In this document: piece by piece, positions 22,055 through 28,841 of the stretch | Position numbering within the stretch: position 1 is the stretch's first letter | Layout of the letters: every line of letters starts with the position of its first letter | IMG/VR virus record: IMGVR_UViG_3300006919_000286 | Location: 1-29,427 of that record | Origin: a virus | Strand: one strand, 5' to 3' | Length of the DNA: 29,427 nt | The notes under the pieces: model-generated | The model's database searches: none | Seen by the model: the letters and a program-made list of their open reading frames with translations, nothing else | Told to the model about the DNA's origin: nothing | Made by a program: the position numbers and the translations under genes

Positions 22055-22227
22055 ACGGAAAGAAATCGAAACTTTTAAGAAAGAACATTGATGGAGGTGT
22101 TGACAAAAAAGTTAAAAAAATGTATAATCAACTTTCACACCAAGATAAAAACGTGTTAACTCAGGTTTTTGATTTCGCCAAATCTATCGAAAAAGAAGAG
22201 GACAATGAACGTATTCGTACTGAATAA
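22051..22227 (+). CDS. Small basic helical protein (58 aa)
   Basis: The ATG overlaps the previous stop (ATGA). The protein is basic at the start (NGKKSKLLRKNIDGGVDKKV) and helical after (QDKNVLTQVFDFAKSIEKEE). A consensus promoter (22100-22128) lies inside its codons 17-26, and its last 23 bases overlap the next gene. Both overlaps suggest a compact, real gene. Family unknown. Confidence 0.5.
   Translation: MNGKKSKLLRKNIDGGVDKKVKKMYNQLSHQDKNVLTQVFDFAKSIEKEEDNERIRTE
22100..22128 (+). promoter_or_regulatory. Consensus sigma70-type promoter inside a small gene
   Basis: TTGACA (22100-22105), 17 bp, TATAAT (22123-22128), a perfect match, located within the 58-codon gene. It would start transcription about 70 bases before the gene at 22205. 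Confidence 0.75.
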
Positions 22228-22822
22228 AGACCCAGTACAGTGTGCTAAGGAACACATCGACAAACATGTTGTAAAAATGTGTACCGAGTACGCGCAGCTT
22301 CTAAGTACCTGCCATCGAACTGTCGATGGTACGTACTGGAAAGGAACAACTCAAAATGGTCGTTCTGTTGCAAGATATTATCTTGACAATTCCAATATGA
22401 ATATTGCCCTGTATAAGGCCTGTCATATCAACCACCCCTGTAATATTTGGTTACGAGAATCATCCGAAAATTATAAGTGGTTATATAAACTATGGGTTCA
22501 CCTTGGTAAAGAGTATACATATCGGTACGGCAAAATTCATAAGTCTCTATTTGACCTACGTAAGGTTCTAATAGAACCACCCGAAAATTTAGAGTCTAGA
22601 GGTTTTACAGAACCGCCTCCTGCGATGAGTGGGTTTCCTCAGTGCATCGTTGAAAATAATATTGTCGCTTCTTATCGTAATTACTACTGGGAAGCTAAAC
22701 GAAGTTTTTCTGCATGGACTCGAAGAAACCCTCCAACGTGGTGGAAAGAATTTGAAAAGAGAGAAAAAGAAGGCACCCTTGGAATGTTAAATGATAATAA
22801 CAATGGTTTAATTTTGGAGTAA
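22205..22822 (+). CDS. Conserved phage protein with HVVKM motif (205 aa)
   Basis: The protein starts at ATG 22205, with GAAGAGGA just upstream. It shows MNVFVLNKDPVQCAKEHIDK, HVVKMCTEYAQLLSTCHR, HINHPCNIWLRESSENYKWL, YRYGKIH and RNPPTWWKEF. Proteins with this motif order (DKHVVKM...E.AQLL..., NHPC..W.R) are widespread in phages. Some are annotated as pyrimidine-dimer glycosylase-like; I cannot confirm that here. Conserved His, Lys and Glu suggest an enzyme. Driven by the promoter at 22100. Confidence 0.7.
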   Translation: MNVFVLNKDPVQCAKEHIDKHVVKMCTEYAQLLSTCHRTVDGTYWKGTTQNGRSVARYYLDNSNMNIALYKACHINHPCNIWLRESSENYKWLYKLWVHLGKEYTYRYGKIHKSLFDLRKVLIEPPENLESRGFTEPPPAMSGFPQCIVENNIVASYRNYYWEAKRSFSAWTRRNPPTWWKEFEKREKEGTLGMLNDNNNGLILE

Positions 22823-22825
22823 AAA

Positions 22826-23134
22826 ATGTCTGGTAAAGGTTCAAGACGCAGGCCAACATTAGTCGAACAAGAACTAGTTGACCATAATTGGGATATAATT
22901 TTTGGTGGAAAAAATATGAAACACGAACACAAACGCGAAGGTATCTCTGAAGAAATTTCAAAACATATGTCTGAAAACGGTAAAAAAGAAGCTCTCGTAA
23001 TCAAAACTGAAAAAGGTTATGTGGTTGAGTTGTATGAAAAAAGTCGTTACCTTCGCACCGTCGATGTTTCGAACCATAGTTTATCTTACGCAGAAGATAC
23101 TGCCGAAAACTATATACTAGGTGTGCTGGAATAA
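22826..23134 (+). CDS. Protein with phage KGSRRRP motif and a second small domain (102 aa)
   Basis: GGAG lies seven bases upstream. The first 30 residues (MSGKGSRRRPTLVEQELVDH, then NWDIIFGGK) match a short stand-alone phage protein type that starts with (M)SGKGSxxRP. The remaining part from MKHEHKREG onwards is a beta-like domain (ALVIKTEKGYVVELYEKSRY). The join suggests a fusion of two small genes. Its last 25 bases overlap the 3' end of the opposing minus-strand gene. Confidence 0.6.
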   Translation: MSGKGSRRRPTLVEQELVDHNWDIIFGGKNMKHEHKREGISEEISKHMSENGKKEALVIKTEKGYVVELYEKSRYLRTVDVSNHSLSYAEDTAENYILGVLE

Positions 23135-23388
23135 ATTTCTTGAATATAATCTTCGAATTGTTCAACCTTCTGTAATCTGTTAGGCCAATAAATATAGTCT
23201 TTCTCAGGATTCTTTTTGAGATTTGATAACAACGGTTGAATTGCATTATACAATTTATCCAGTTTTTGTTGAGTAGTACTCACATCAGCAGAAACAGACT
23301 GTATGGTTTGGTTTGCTTGTTGAACCGCATCCAATTCATCCTCTGTAACCGCTGTAAAACCAAAATCGAAAATATCACCACTTGACAT
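23110..23388 (-). CDS. Conserved coiled-coil protein of T4-like phages (92 aa)
   Basis: On the minus strand, with AAGG before ATG 23388. MSSGDIFDFGFTAVTEDELD is followed by a helical heptad stretch (TIQSVSADVSTTQQKLDKLY) and NPEKDYIYWPNRLQKVEQFE. I know this NPxKDYIYWPNR pattern as a conserved uncharacterised protein in T4-like marine phages. Upstream frame up to 23583 is antisense to the next gene and is ignored. It stands alone among plus-strand genes and converges with the previous one. Confidence 0.7.
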   Translation of the reverse strand: MSSGDIFDFGFTAVTEDELDAVQQANQTIQSVSADVSTTQQKLDKLYNAIQPLLSNLKKNPEKDYIYWPNRLQKVEQFEDYIQEIYSSTPSI

Positions 23389-23446
23389 TTGAAAACCTTT
23401 ATGGTAAGCTTGTGTAGTATTTAGGGTTAATAAGGAATTCACTTTT

Positions 23447-23962
23447 ATGAACAAATGGGAAGAACCCGAAAAAGAGATTAAACGCAAAAAGATTCGTCGT
23501 AAAAGAAAACCTATGACGGATGAACAAAAGAAGGCCGCAGCAGAAAGACTTGCACTCGCTCGTGCTGCAAAAGGTCCGATCAAGAATCTCTCACTTCCTG
23601 AGAACCTTCGTGACTTAACTGATGATCATTACCTTTCACCTAAGAAAGTTAAACAATGGATAAAGGTGTGGAAATCAAAACTAACTGGAATCAAATACTG
23701 GAAAGATTCTAAAGATCGAAAAGAAAGACTAGAGTACCAGATTGCCGAAGCATATGTAAAAAATATGCAAAATTATCTTACCACAGGTATCTGGTCAGAC
23801 TTTCGTTATGGAGAGAATAGAGAACACAAGATAGTCTGGAAAGTTGTTGCCCCTGCTTTTGATTCCAACGGAGAAATAAAAAGATCGCAGGGATACTTCT
23901 ATGACGATATTGGTTTTTATGGTAACGAAGAGGAGGAAAACGATAATGTCAATGGGGTTTGA
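23447..23962 (+). CDS. Basic conserved phage protein near gp33 (171 aa)
   Basis: A 171-residue protein. The first 45 residues are very basic (KRKKIRRKRKPMTDEQKKAA), followed by a helical core (VKQWIKVWKSKLTGIKYWKD) and YVKNMQNYLTTGIWSDFRYG. A similar protein precedes gp33 in T4-like cyanophages (from memory). Function unknown; nucleic-acid binding is plausible. It overlaps the gp33 start by 17 bases. The 58-bp gap before it holds only weak promoter-like sequence. Confidence 0.7.
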   Translation: MNKWEEPEKEIKRKKIRRKRKPMTDEQKKAAAERLALARAAKGPIKNLSLPENLRDLTDDHYLSPKKVKQWIKVWKSKLTGIKYWKDSKDRKERLEYQIAEAYVKNMQNYLTTGIWSDFRYGENREHKIVWKVVAPAFDSNGEIKRSQGYFYDDIGFYGNEEEENDNVNGV

Positions 23963-24194
23963 TGGTCTGATGTTAACGAAAAATAAATTTTCAAAGATGG
24001 TTGAGAATGTTGTTAAAACTAGTAATAGTTCCTATATGGATGCTATCATTCACTTGTGTGAAAAGAACAACATTGAGATTGATGATATTAAAAAGTATGT
24101 TTCACCAACCATCAAAAACAAACTTGAGGTTGAGGCTCAAAACCTGAACTTCATGGTAGAACCTAAAGGCAACACCTTGCCATTGGGGGAATAA
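23946..24194 (+). CDS. 33: Late transcription coactivator gp33
   Basis: An 82-residue protein. NSSYMDAIIHLCEKNNIEID and IKKYVSPTIKNKLEVEAQNL align with T4 gp33 (SYLEATTAFLEENSIPETQF, then IEKIQSEA). In T4, gp33 joins host RNA polymerase to the sliding clamp and, with gp55, activates late promoters. The T4 clamp-binding end (DFLL) is replaced here by NTLPLGE, as in marine relatives (from memory). I chose ATG 23946, preceded by AGAGGAGG; the frame from 23901 lies within the previous gene. A T4 late promoter follows at 24203. Confidence 0.8.
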   Translation: MSMGFDGLMLTKNKFSKMVENVVKTSNSSYMDAIIHLCEKNNIEIDDIKKYVSPTIKNKLEVEAQNLNFMVEPKGNTLPLGE

Positions 24195-24202
24195 TGTGGT
24201 AT

Positions 24203-24210
24203 TATAAATA
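24203..24210 (+). promoter_or_regulatory. T4-type late promoter
   Basis: An exact TATAAATA, the T4 late promoter element, 71 bases before the gp32 start codon and behind gp33. The presence of gp33 in this genome supports use of such promoters. Confidence 0.7.
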
Positions 24211-24211
24211 C

Positions 24212-24226
24212 TTCATATATTATGAA
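24212..24226 (+). promoter_or_regulatory. Leader hairpin, possible gp32 autoregulatory operator
   Basis: TTCATA-TAT-TATGAA forms a 6-bp stem with a three-base loop, 54 bases upstream of the gp32 start, followed by an A-rich unpaired stretch. T4 gp32 binds a folded leader plus A/U-rich RNA to repress itself; this leader has the same plan but no pseudoknot is evident. Confidence 0.35.
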
Positions 24227-24280
24227 TAAAGTGGATAAAACAAAATATAAAAACATACATTGAACATACGAGGAAAACAT

Positions 24281-25180
24281 ATGTCTTTTGCAAATCTAAA
24301 GCGCAATCGCGCCAACTCTATCGCTAAACTTGTTGCCGCAGCCGGTGATAGTGGCGAACAACAAAAATCAACAAAATCCTACATTGATGAACGTCAATGG
24401 AAACCTACTGTCGATAAGGCAGGTAATGGTTACGCCGTTCTTCGATTCCTTCCCGCTACGGAAGATAACGACCTACCTTGGGTTCGTTATTGGGATCACG
24501 GGTTCAAAGGTCCAACTGGGCAATGGTATATCGAGAAGTCTCTGACATCCGTTGGTCAACAAGACCCTGTTTCAGAAATGAACAGCAAGTTGTGGAACTC
24601 CGGTGTTGAGTCTGACAAGGATTTGGCTAGAGAACGCAAGCGTCGATTGCACTATGTTGCAAACGTTCTTGTTGAACAAGACGCAAGCAACCCCCAAAAC
24701 GAAGGTAAGGTTATGCTCTTTACTTTCGGTAAGAAAATCTTTGATAAAATTATGGATGTAATGCAACCTCAGTTTGCTGATGAACAACCAATGAATCCCT
24801 TTGATTTCTGGGACGGTGCTTCGTTCAAATTGAAGATTCGTAATGTTGAAGGTTATCGTAACTATGATAAATCTGAGTTCGCTTCTCCATCTCCACTATC
24901 TGAGAATGAAGCTGAATTGGAAGAGATTTATGACCAACTTTACGACCTGAGCGAATTCACTGACCCCGAGAAATACAAGTCGTATGACGAGTTATATGCA
25001 CGTCTGATGTTGGTTTTGGGTGAGGCAAACAACAAAGGGTTCCGTCCTGAACTTGCAGAGATTGAAGAACCTGCTCCACGAAAGTCATCTCCTGCACCAG
25101 AAATTGTTTCTGCGAGTGATAATGACGACGATGATGATGACACTATGTCATACTTCGCCAAGTTGGCTGCTGAAGATTAA
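24281..25180 (+). CDS. 32: Single-stranded DNA-binding protein gp32
   Basis: A 299-residue protein. The N-terminus SFANLKRNRANSIAKLV is the basic cooperativity domain. The OB-fold core aligns with T4 gp32: AGNGYAVLRFLPA, HGFKGPTGQWYIEKS, NPQNEGKVMLFTFGKKIFDK, FDFWDGASFKLKIRNVEGY. The tail is acidic (NDDDDDDTMSYFAKLAAED) and would contact replication partners. The zinc ligands of T4 are absent: T4's Cys-rich stretch is replaced by SVGQQDPVSEMNS, as in cyanophage gp32. ATG 24281 follows AGGAAAAC; the TTG at 24260 is not preferred. A terminator lies downstream. Confidence 0.93.
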   Translation: MSFANLKRNRANSIAKLVAAAGDSGEQQKSTKSYIDERQWKPTVDKAGNGYAVLRFLPATEDNDLPWVRYWDHGFKGPTGQWYIEKSLTSVGQQDPVSEMNSKLWNSGVESDKDLARERKRRLHYVANVLVEQDASNPQNEGKVMLFTFGKKIFDKIMDVMQPQFADEQPMNPFDFWDGASFKLKIRNVEGYRNYDKSEFASPSPLSENEAELEEIYDQLYDLSEFTDPEKYKSYDELYARLMLVLGEANNKGFRPELAEIEEPAPRKSSPAPEIVSASDNDDDDDDTMSYFAKLAAED

Positions 25181-25259
25181 ACGCGAGGGTTGATTGCCTT
25201 GGGTATCCTGCAGCGACTTTACCTAAGTCACTAATAAGACAGGAGTGTTGTATCGCGTT
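25180..25259 (+). ncRNA. Predicted structured RNA in the gp32 3' region
   Basis: AACGCGA (25180-25186) pairs with TCGCGTT (25253-25259). Inside, TCCTG (25206-25210) pairs with CAGGA (25240-25244), and GACTT-TACCT-AAGTC (25215-25229) forms a nested hairpin. The element sits between the gp32 stop and its terminator. Pairing was read by eye; no known RNA family is recognised. Confidence 0.45.
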
Positions 25260-25294
25260 GAGATAAACACTTAAAATCACCAAAACAATTACTA

Positions 25295-25319
25295 GGGGAC
25301 TTTACGGTCCCCTTTTTAT
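25295..25319 (+). terminator. Intrinsic terminator after gp32
   Basis: GGGGAC-TTTACG-GTCCCC is followed by TTTTTAT. It closes the plus-strand message just before the convergent minus-strand tape-measure gene. Confidence 0.85.
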
Positions 25320-25324
25320 TTGTG

Positions 25325-27247
25325 TTAGTAACTCATTGAAAGACCATCGACAGCAGATGGTGTATCGAAGTATGCAGAAGATTGACTGATATTACTTACG
25401 TTAGATGTTGGTGCATTCACTACGTTGACAGCTTGTTGACTTTGTTGTTCTGCTCGTGCTTCTTCTCTTGCTATCGTTTGTGTACCTAATTCTTGTGCAA
25501 TATCGGTTCTCTTCGTCTCGGCTGGTGCAACTTGAATAGGAGCGGTTTCGGCTGGAGATGAGAAGAAGTCTCCAATCTTATCAAAGATAGATTTCTGTTT
25601 ATTTTCTAAAAACATTCTAACTTCATCTGGTGACGCACCATCATCAACCAATCTTCTCACTTGACCAAAGGTAACACCAGTAACCTTATATTCTTGCATA
25701 ATGTTGTTAAGTTCATTATCAGCATCTCTAGTTTGATATACAATGGTGCCTTCACCTGTTTCTGTGTCGAACCCACCACTCACCTTTTTCTGTCTTATTT
25801 TTGTTATTTCTTCACCAGAAGTTGCGTCAATAGACTCTTTTGTTACGAATGATGATTGGGCACCACGTGCATATTTCCCAGTCATTGCACCCTCAACAAC
25901 GGTAATCCCCTCTTGACTTGTTCTTTCACGAGTATCAATACTACCATCACTTGATTGGGTCGATACGGTTTCAAAACTATCACTAGATTCGACGTTCGCA
26001 ACATTCGTATCAGGCATAAAGGGGTAGAAGGGTCCAAATCCAACTTTGCCGATAACAGGCACATCAAACTCTATACGGGGTACACCAATCTCAGCGAACA
26101 TATTAGTGAGCATAGACTTTATCTTACTGAAATCAAATAATTCACTGAAGAATGTTGATATTTCATCACCGATACCTGATATTTTTTCTGAAACCTGATT
26201 CCACGCTTCGGTGAGTGGTGAGAAGAAATCACCGATACTTGTTAACGTTTCATCGAACCATGTTGATATAGCGTCGATGGTTTCATTAAACCACGCTGTG
26301 ATTCTATCTGGAATACCTGTAATCCAAGTTTCGAAGGTATCCATCAACTCAGCAAATCCTTCTTGGAAACTGAACGAATCTAGAAAACTTTCTATTTCAG
26401 TGAAACCAAGTGCTCCTGCAAGCCATGATACCATGTCTTTAATCAAATCTGCTGGCCACATGACGATTGCACTAATAACTTGTTCTATACCTCTAGAGAT
26501 ACCTCTAAGAAATTTTTCGGCTAAATTATCATCTTCGTTTGCAGTGAAACCTTCTACAAATCCCATCACACCGTTGTAAATAGCATAAAGTGGTAAAAGT
26601 ATTCTTCCAAATACACGTAACAGGTTTTTACCTATTTTAATAATTGCTGGAAGCAACGTCTTTGTTACAAAAGTACCAATCCCTTTAAAAACTGCAATCA
26701 TTAAAGGAACGATACGTGCTACAGTTGTCATAACACCACTAATCACACCACCTACGCCCATTAAATCAGCAACATATTTTAAAAATCCTTTTTCTTCTAA
26801 TTCTTTTTGTGCATCTCCAACATCTTTAAGAAAATTTGAAGTGAACCCCTTGGAACCTTCTCTTTTCGCTTCAGCACCTTGAAGATTTTCTTTTTTCTTC
26901 TTTTGTTCTTCGTTTTCCGCCTGTTCACGGTTTAAAAGAAGTTGTTCCTCTTCGTTTTCTAAAGATTCTTGTTGTATAGTAATTGATTGAATATGATTCT
27001 GATTGATTGAATCAAACATTTTAGAAATGTTTTTTGTGAAGTCTTTAATATCGTTAGAAATACGAGTTAACGTTTTATCCATTGACATGAAGATTGAACG
27101 AATTTCGACTGTAGGGTCATCAGAAGAACCACCTCCACCCATCATCATTGCAGCATTTTGTGCTTGTAAGGAACGTGTAACTTCTACTAGGTTAGCAGTA
27201 GCTGGTAAAAGTTCGCCCGAGATTGTTTGTATGTCGTTATCCGCCAT
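25325..27247 (-). CDS. Tail tape-measure-like protein
   Basis: A 640-residue protein. The N-terminal 160 residues are helical with charged coiled coil (ESLENEEEQLLLNREQAENE). Hydrophobic segments follow at about 160-240 (VISGVMTTVARIVPLMIAVF, RILLPLYAIYNGVMGFVEGF) and 255-280. The middle has repeated Trp-rich helices (ETWITGIPDRITAWFNETID). The end is Gln/Ala-rich with SNVSNISQSSAYFDTPSAVD. This layout (coiled coil, hydrophobic bundle, low-complexity tail) is typical of tape-measure or hub proteins that set tail length, the role of gp29 in T4. It comes after the gp26/gp51 genes, the position of the T4 hub block. Family assignment is by layout. Confidence 0.7.
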   Translation of the reverse strand: MADNDIQTISGELLPATANLVEVTRSLQAQNAAMMMGGGGSSDDPTVEIRSIFMSMDKTLTRISNDIKDFTKNISKMFDSINQNHIQSITIQQESLENEEEQLLLNREQAENEEQKKKKENLQGAEAKREGSKGFTSNFLKDVGDAQKELEEKGFLKYVADLMGVGGVISGVMTTVARIVPLMIAVFKGIGTFVTKTLLPAIIKIGKNLLRVFGRILLPLYAIYNGVMGFVEGFTANEDDNLAEKFLRGISRGIEQVISAIVMWPADLIKDMVSWLAGALGFTEIESFLDSFSFQEGFAELMDTFETWITGIPDRITAWFNETIDAISTWFDETLTSIGDFFSPLTEAWNQVSEKISGIGDEISTFFSELFDFSKIKSMLTNMFAEIGVPRIEFDVPVIGKVGFGPFYPFMPDTNVANVESSDSFETVSTQSSDGSIDTRERTSQEGITVVEGAMTGKYARGAQSSFVTKESIDATSGEEITKIRQKKVSGGFDTETGEGTIVYQTRDADNELNNIMQEYKVTGVTFGQVRRLVDDGASPDEVRMFLENKQKSIFDKIGDFFSSPAETAPIQVAPAETKRTDIAQELGTQTIAREEARAEQQSQQAVNVVNAPTSNVSNISQSSAYFDTPSAVDGLSMSY

Positions 27248-27425
27248 TTCTTTGCCTGATTCGTTCGTTCTCTTCTTTAACGTGTTGAATTAACATCATG
27301 ACATAAATTTCCCTCTCCCAAGGCAACATCTCATTCAATTCTGTCAAAGAGTATTTATGATGTTGCATCAACTGAAAATTCAGTTGGTAATGATTAACTA
27401 AGTTATCATGAGAGAGGCATATTAA
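27237..27425 (-). CDS. gp51-position ORF reached by -1 frameshift (62 codons)
   Basis: The frame opens at the T-run ending the gp26-like gene and runs without an ATG start until codon 20 (27368), which has no ribosome binding site. Its product (LSHDNLVNHYQLNFQLMQHH, then SLTELNEMLPWEREIYVMML) looks conserved and includes residues upstream of that ATG. A -1 shift at T_TTT_TTT fuses it to the gp26-like protein (297 residues in all). In T4, gene 51 follows gene 26, so this may be the gp51 counterpart or a chaperone tail. It ends 11 bases inside the next gene. Confidence 0.65.
   Translation of the reverse strand, partial: LICLSHDNLVNHYQLNFQLMQHHKYSLTELNEMLPWEREIYVMMLIQHVKEENERIRQRNGG
27352..27359 (-). 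promoter_or_regulatory. Possible late promoter for the tape-measure gene
   Basis: CATAAATA on the minus strand, one change from TATAAATA, 105 bases before the tape-measure start codon and inside the gp51-position frame. Confidence 0.25.
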
Positions 27426-28129
27426 AAAAAATTCTGCATACCCTCAATAATTCTATCGTTTTCCTCTTTACAGTCTATACATGTGAATTGTAAATGATAT
27501 GTTGTTTTTGGCATGTCCTGTAAGAAAGCTGCAACCTTTGCAAATTGACCTGATGTCATTGACTCCAAAAACTCATCAACCGCCTCTTGTGGTTCATCGT
27601 CTAATGCGACCCGTTCTTCTGCTGTGCGAATGGCTTCCATACATTTTGAAATTAAGATGAATGCATTCTTGGACGAATCGTCAAGTTCCACCTGTCCTTC
27701 TGATAGATGTTTGTATGAAGGGTAGCGCATCTCGACACTAATATCGTCATTCAGTTTAATAATATTATCAATCTTTTCAGGCATACTAACCTTCACCTGT
27801 TCAAGGTCAATTTCAACATCGTTTTGAATATCACAGTGCGAACATTTAACAGCCACCTTTGTTTTTTCACCAACAGATTTCGCACGAATTTGAGTAAACA
27901 TATACTCAACATCGAATGTAGTAAGTTTATTGCGGTTGATAGAATCCTCGACACAAGACTCAATTGTGTCTAGTACCGCTCTTAGAGTTGATTTTTCATC
28001 TCCTGATTCGAATGCCATTAGAAGAATTTTTTCTTCCTTTACAAGATAGGGTCTAAATCTTACCGTCTTTTGAGTTGACGGAATTGTCAACTCATATTTT
28101 GGTGAGGAATTAAGTTTAGGTAATGCCAT
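27422..28129 (-). CDS. 26: gp26-like baseplate hub protein
   Basis: A 235-residue protein. MALPKLNSSPKYELTIPSTQ, VRFRPYLVKEEKILLMAFES, LTTFDVEYMFTQIRAKSVGE and VEMRYPSYKHL match the T4 gp26/baseplate hub family of marine T4-like phages. It has two CxxC pairs, CSHC near residue 110 and CIDC near 217, which could form a zinc site. In T4 gp26 is needed to assemble the central hub. The last codons QNFF lie on the slippery T-run, and a -1 shift would add 62 residues. Confidence 0.82.
   Translation of the reverse strand: MALPKLNSSPKYELTIPSTQKTVRFRPYLVKEEKILLMAFESGDEKSTLRAVLDTIESCVEDSINRNKLTTFDVEYMFTQIRAKSVGEKTKVAVKCSHCDIQNDVEIDLEQVKVSMPEKIDNIIKLNDDISVEMRYPSYKHLSEGQVELDDSSKNAFILISKCMEAIRTAEERVALDDEPQEAVDEFLESMTSGQFAKVAAFLQDMPKTTYHLQFTCIDCKEENDRIIEGMQNFF
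27425..27431 (-). promoter_or_regulatory. Slippery heptamer T_TTT_TTT for -1 frameshifting
   Basis: In the gp26 frame the codons are AAT TTT TTT TAA, giving a perfect X_XXY_YYZ site directly before the stop. GAGGG lies nine bases upstream, at about the distance of Shine-Dalgarno-like stimulators. A hairpin (CAACTGA-ATTT-TCAGTTG, 27369-27386) lies 38 bases downstream, farther than usual. Confidence 0.6.
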
Positions 28130-28166
28130 TTCATCGTTCTCCGTTTAATATAGACATAAAATATAT

Positions 28167-28841
28167 TTAAGCACCGCCAGGAATCTGCGGCGGTTTACTG
28201 TTTTGCAACAATTCCTTCTGATGATTTCTTTCTAAAAAAGAAGATTCTCTATTTGACTTCCAGTTTTTATATACAAAGTCAACAGATATTTCTACTAACT
28301 GATCCGGTTGATCATTATATGATGGACCAGTCATCGTTACTGGATATGCATCTTCCAGCAGACAAGCATAAACCACGTCGTAAGGTATATCGAAGTCTCG
28401 TGTACTACCAGATGACGTTGATGTTGGGTCAGTCGGTGAAGTTATGTTTGCTTGTAATTTGTCTATGGTTGTGGTTGGTTTTAATTGTTGAATATTAATA
28501 TTCCTAGTATAGTCATTGAAATAACCAATTTGGTATGTGGTATTATTAACAATTAAATTCATCCATTCTTCGAAAAAATATCTAACGTAAGGGTCGTTCA
28601 AAACCAAAAACGTCATAGTAACATTTGGTTTTTCATAACCGTATGCGACCGTTTGTTTGGAGATACCAATCAACCTTTCGTTCGTAAGAATCTGTCTACC
28701 AGGCATGTTTGTTGAACGACAGAGAAGGTCTATGTTTTTTGACTGTTCCTGAGCAGGTAAAATCACACGAAATAGATTTCCTGAAGCGACACCGCCACCC
28801 GAACCTACTACATTTTTTAACTCTTCTATACTATAGGCCAC
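28167..28841 (-). CDS. Tail-tube-family protein (gp19/gp54-like)
   Basis: A 224-residue protein starting at GTG 28841 (GGAAG about seven bases upstream). ASGNLFRVILP, DLLCRSTNMPGRQILTNERL, VAYGYEKPNVTMTFLVLND, YVRYFFEEWMNLIV and QIGYFNDYTRNI match the T4 gp19 tail-tube fold. T4 gp54 and gp48 share this fold, and the nearby hub genes make a gp54-like tube initiator as likely as the main tube subunit. It overlaps the upstream gene by 11 bases. Confidence 0.78.
   Translation of the reverse strand: MAYSIEELKNVVGSGGGVASGNLFRVILPAQEQSKNIDLLCRSTNMPGRQILTNERLIGISKQTVAYGYEKPNVTMTFLVLNDPYVRYFFEEWMNLIVNNTTYQIGYFNDYTRNINIQQLKPTTTIDKLQANITSPTDPTSTSSGSTRDFDIPYDVVYACLLEDAYPVTMTGPSYNDQPDQLVEISVDFVYKNWKSNRESSFLERNHQKELLQNSKPPQIPGGA

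Noticed and set aside
23382-23410. TTGACA plus TAAGCT as a promoter for the gene at 23447
   Set aside because: Spacing is 17 bp but the -10 matches at only three of six positions and the -35 lies in the opposing gene.
23389-23583. A longer minus-strand protein starting at 23583
   Set aside because: The extra 65 residues are antisense to the basic gene at 23447; a good ribosome binding site precedes the ATG at 23388.
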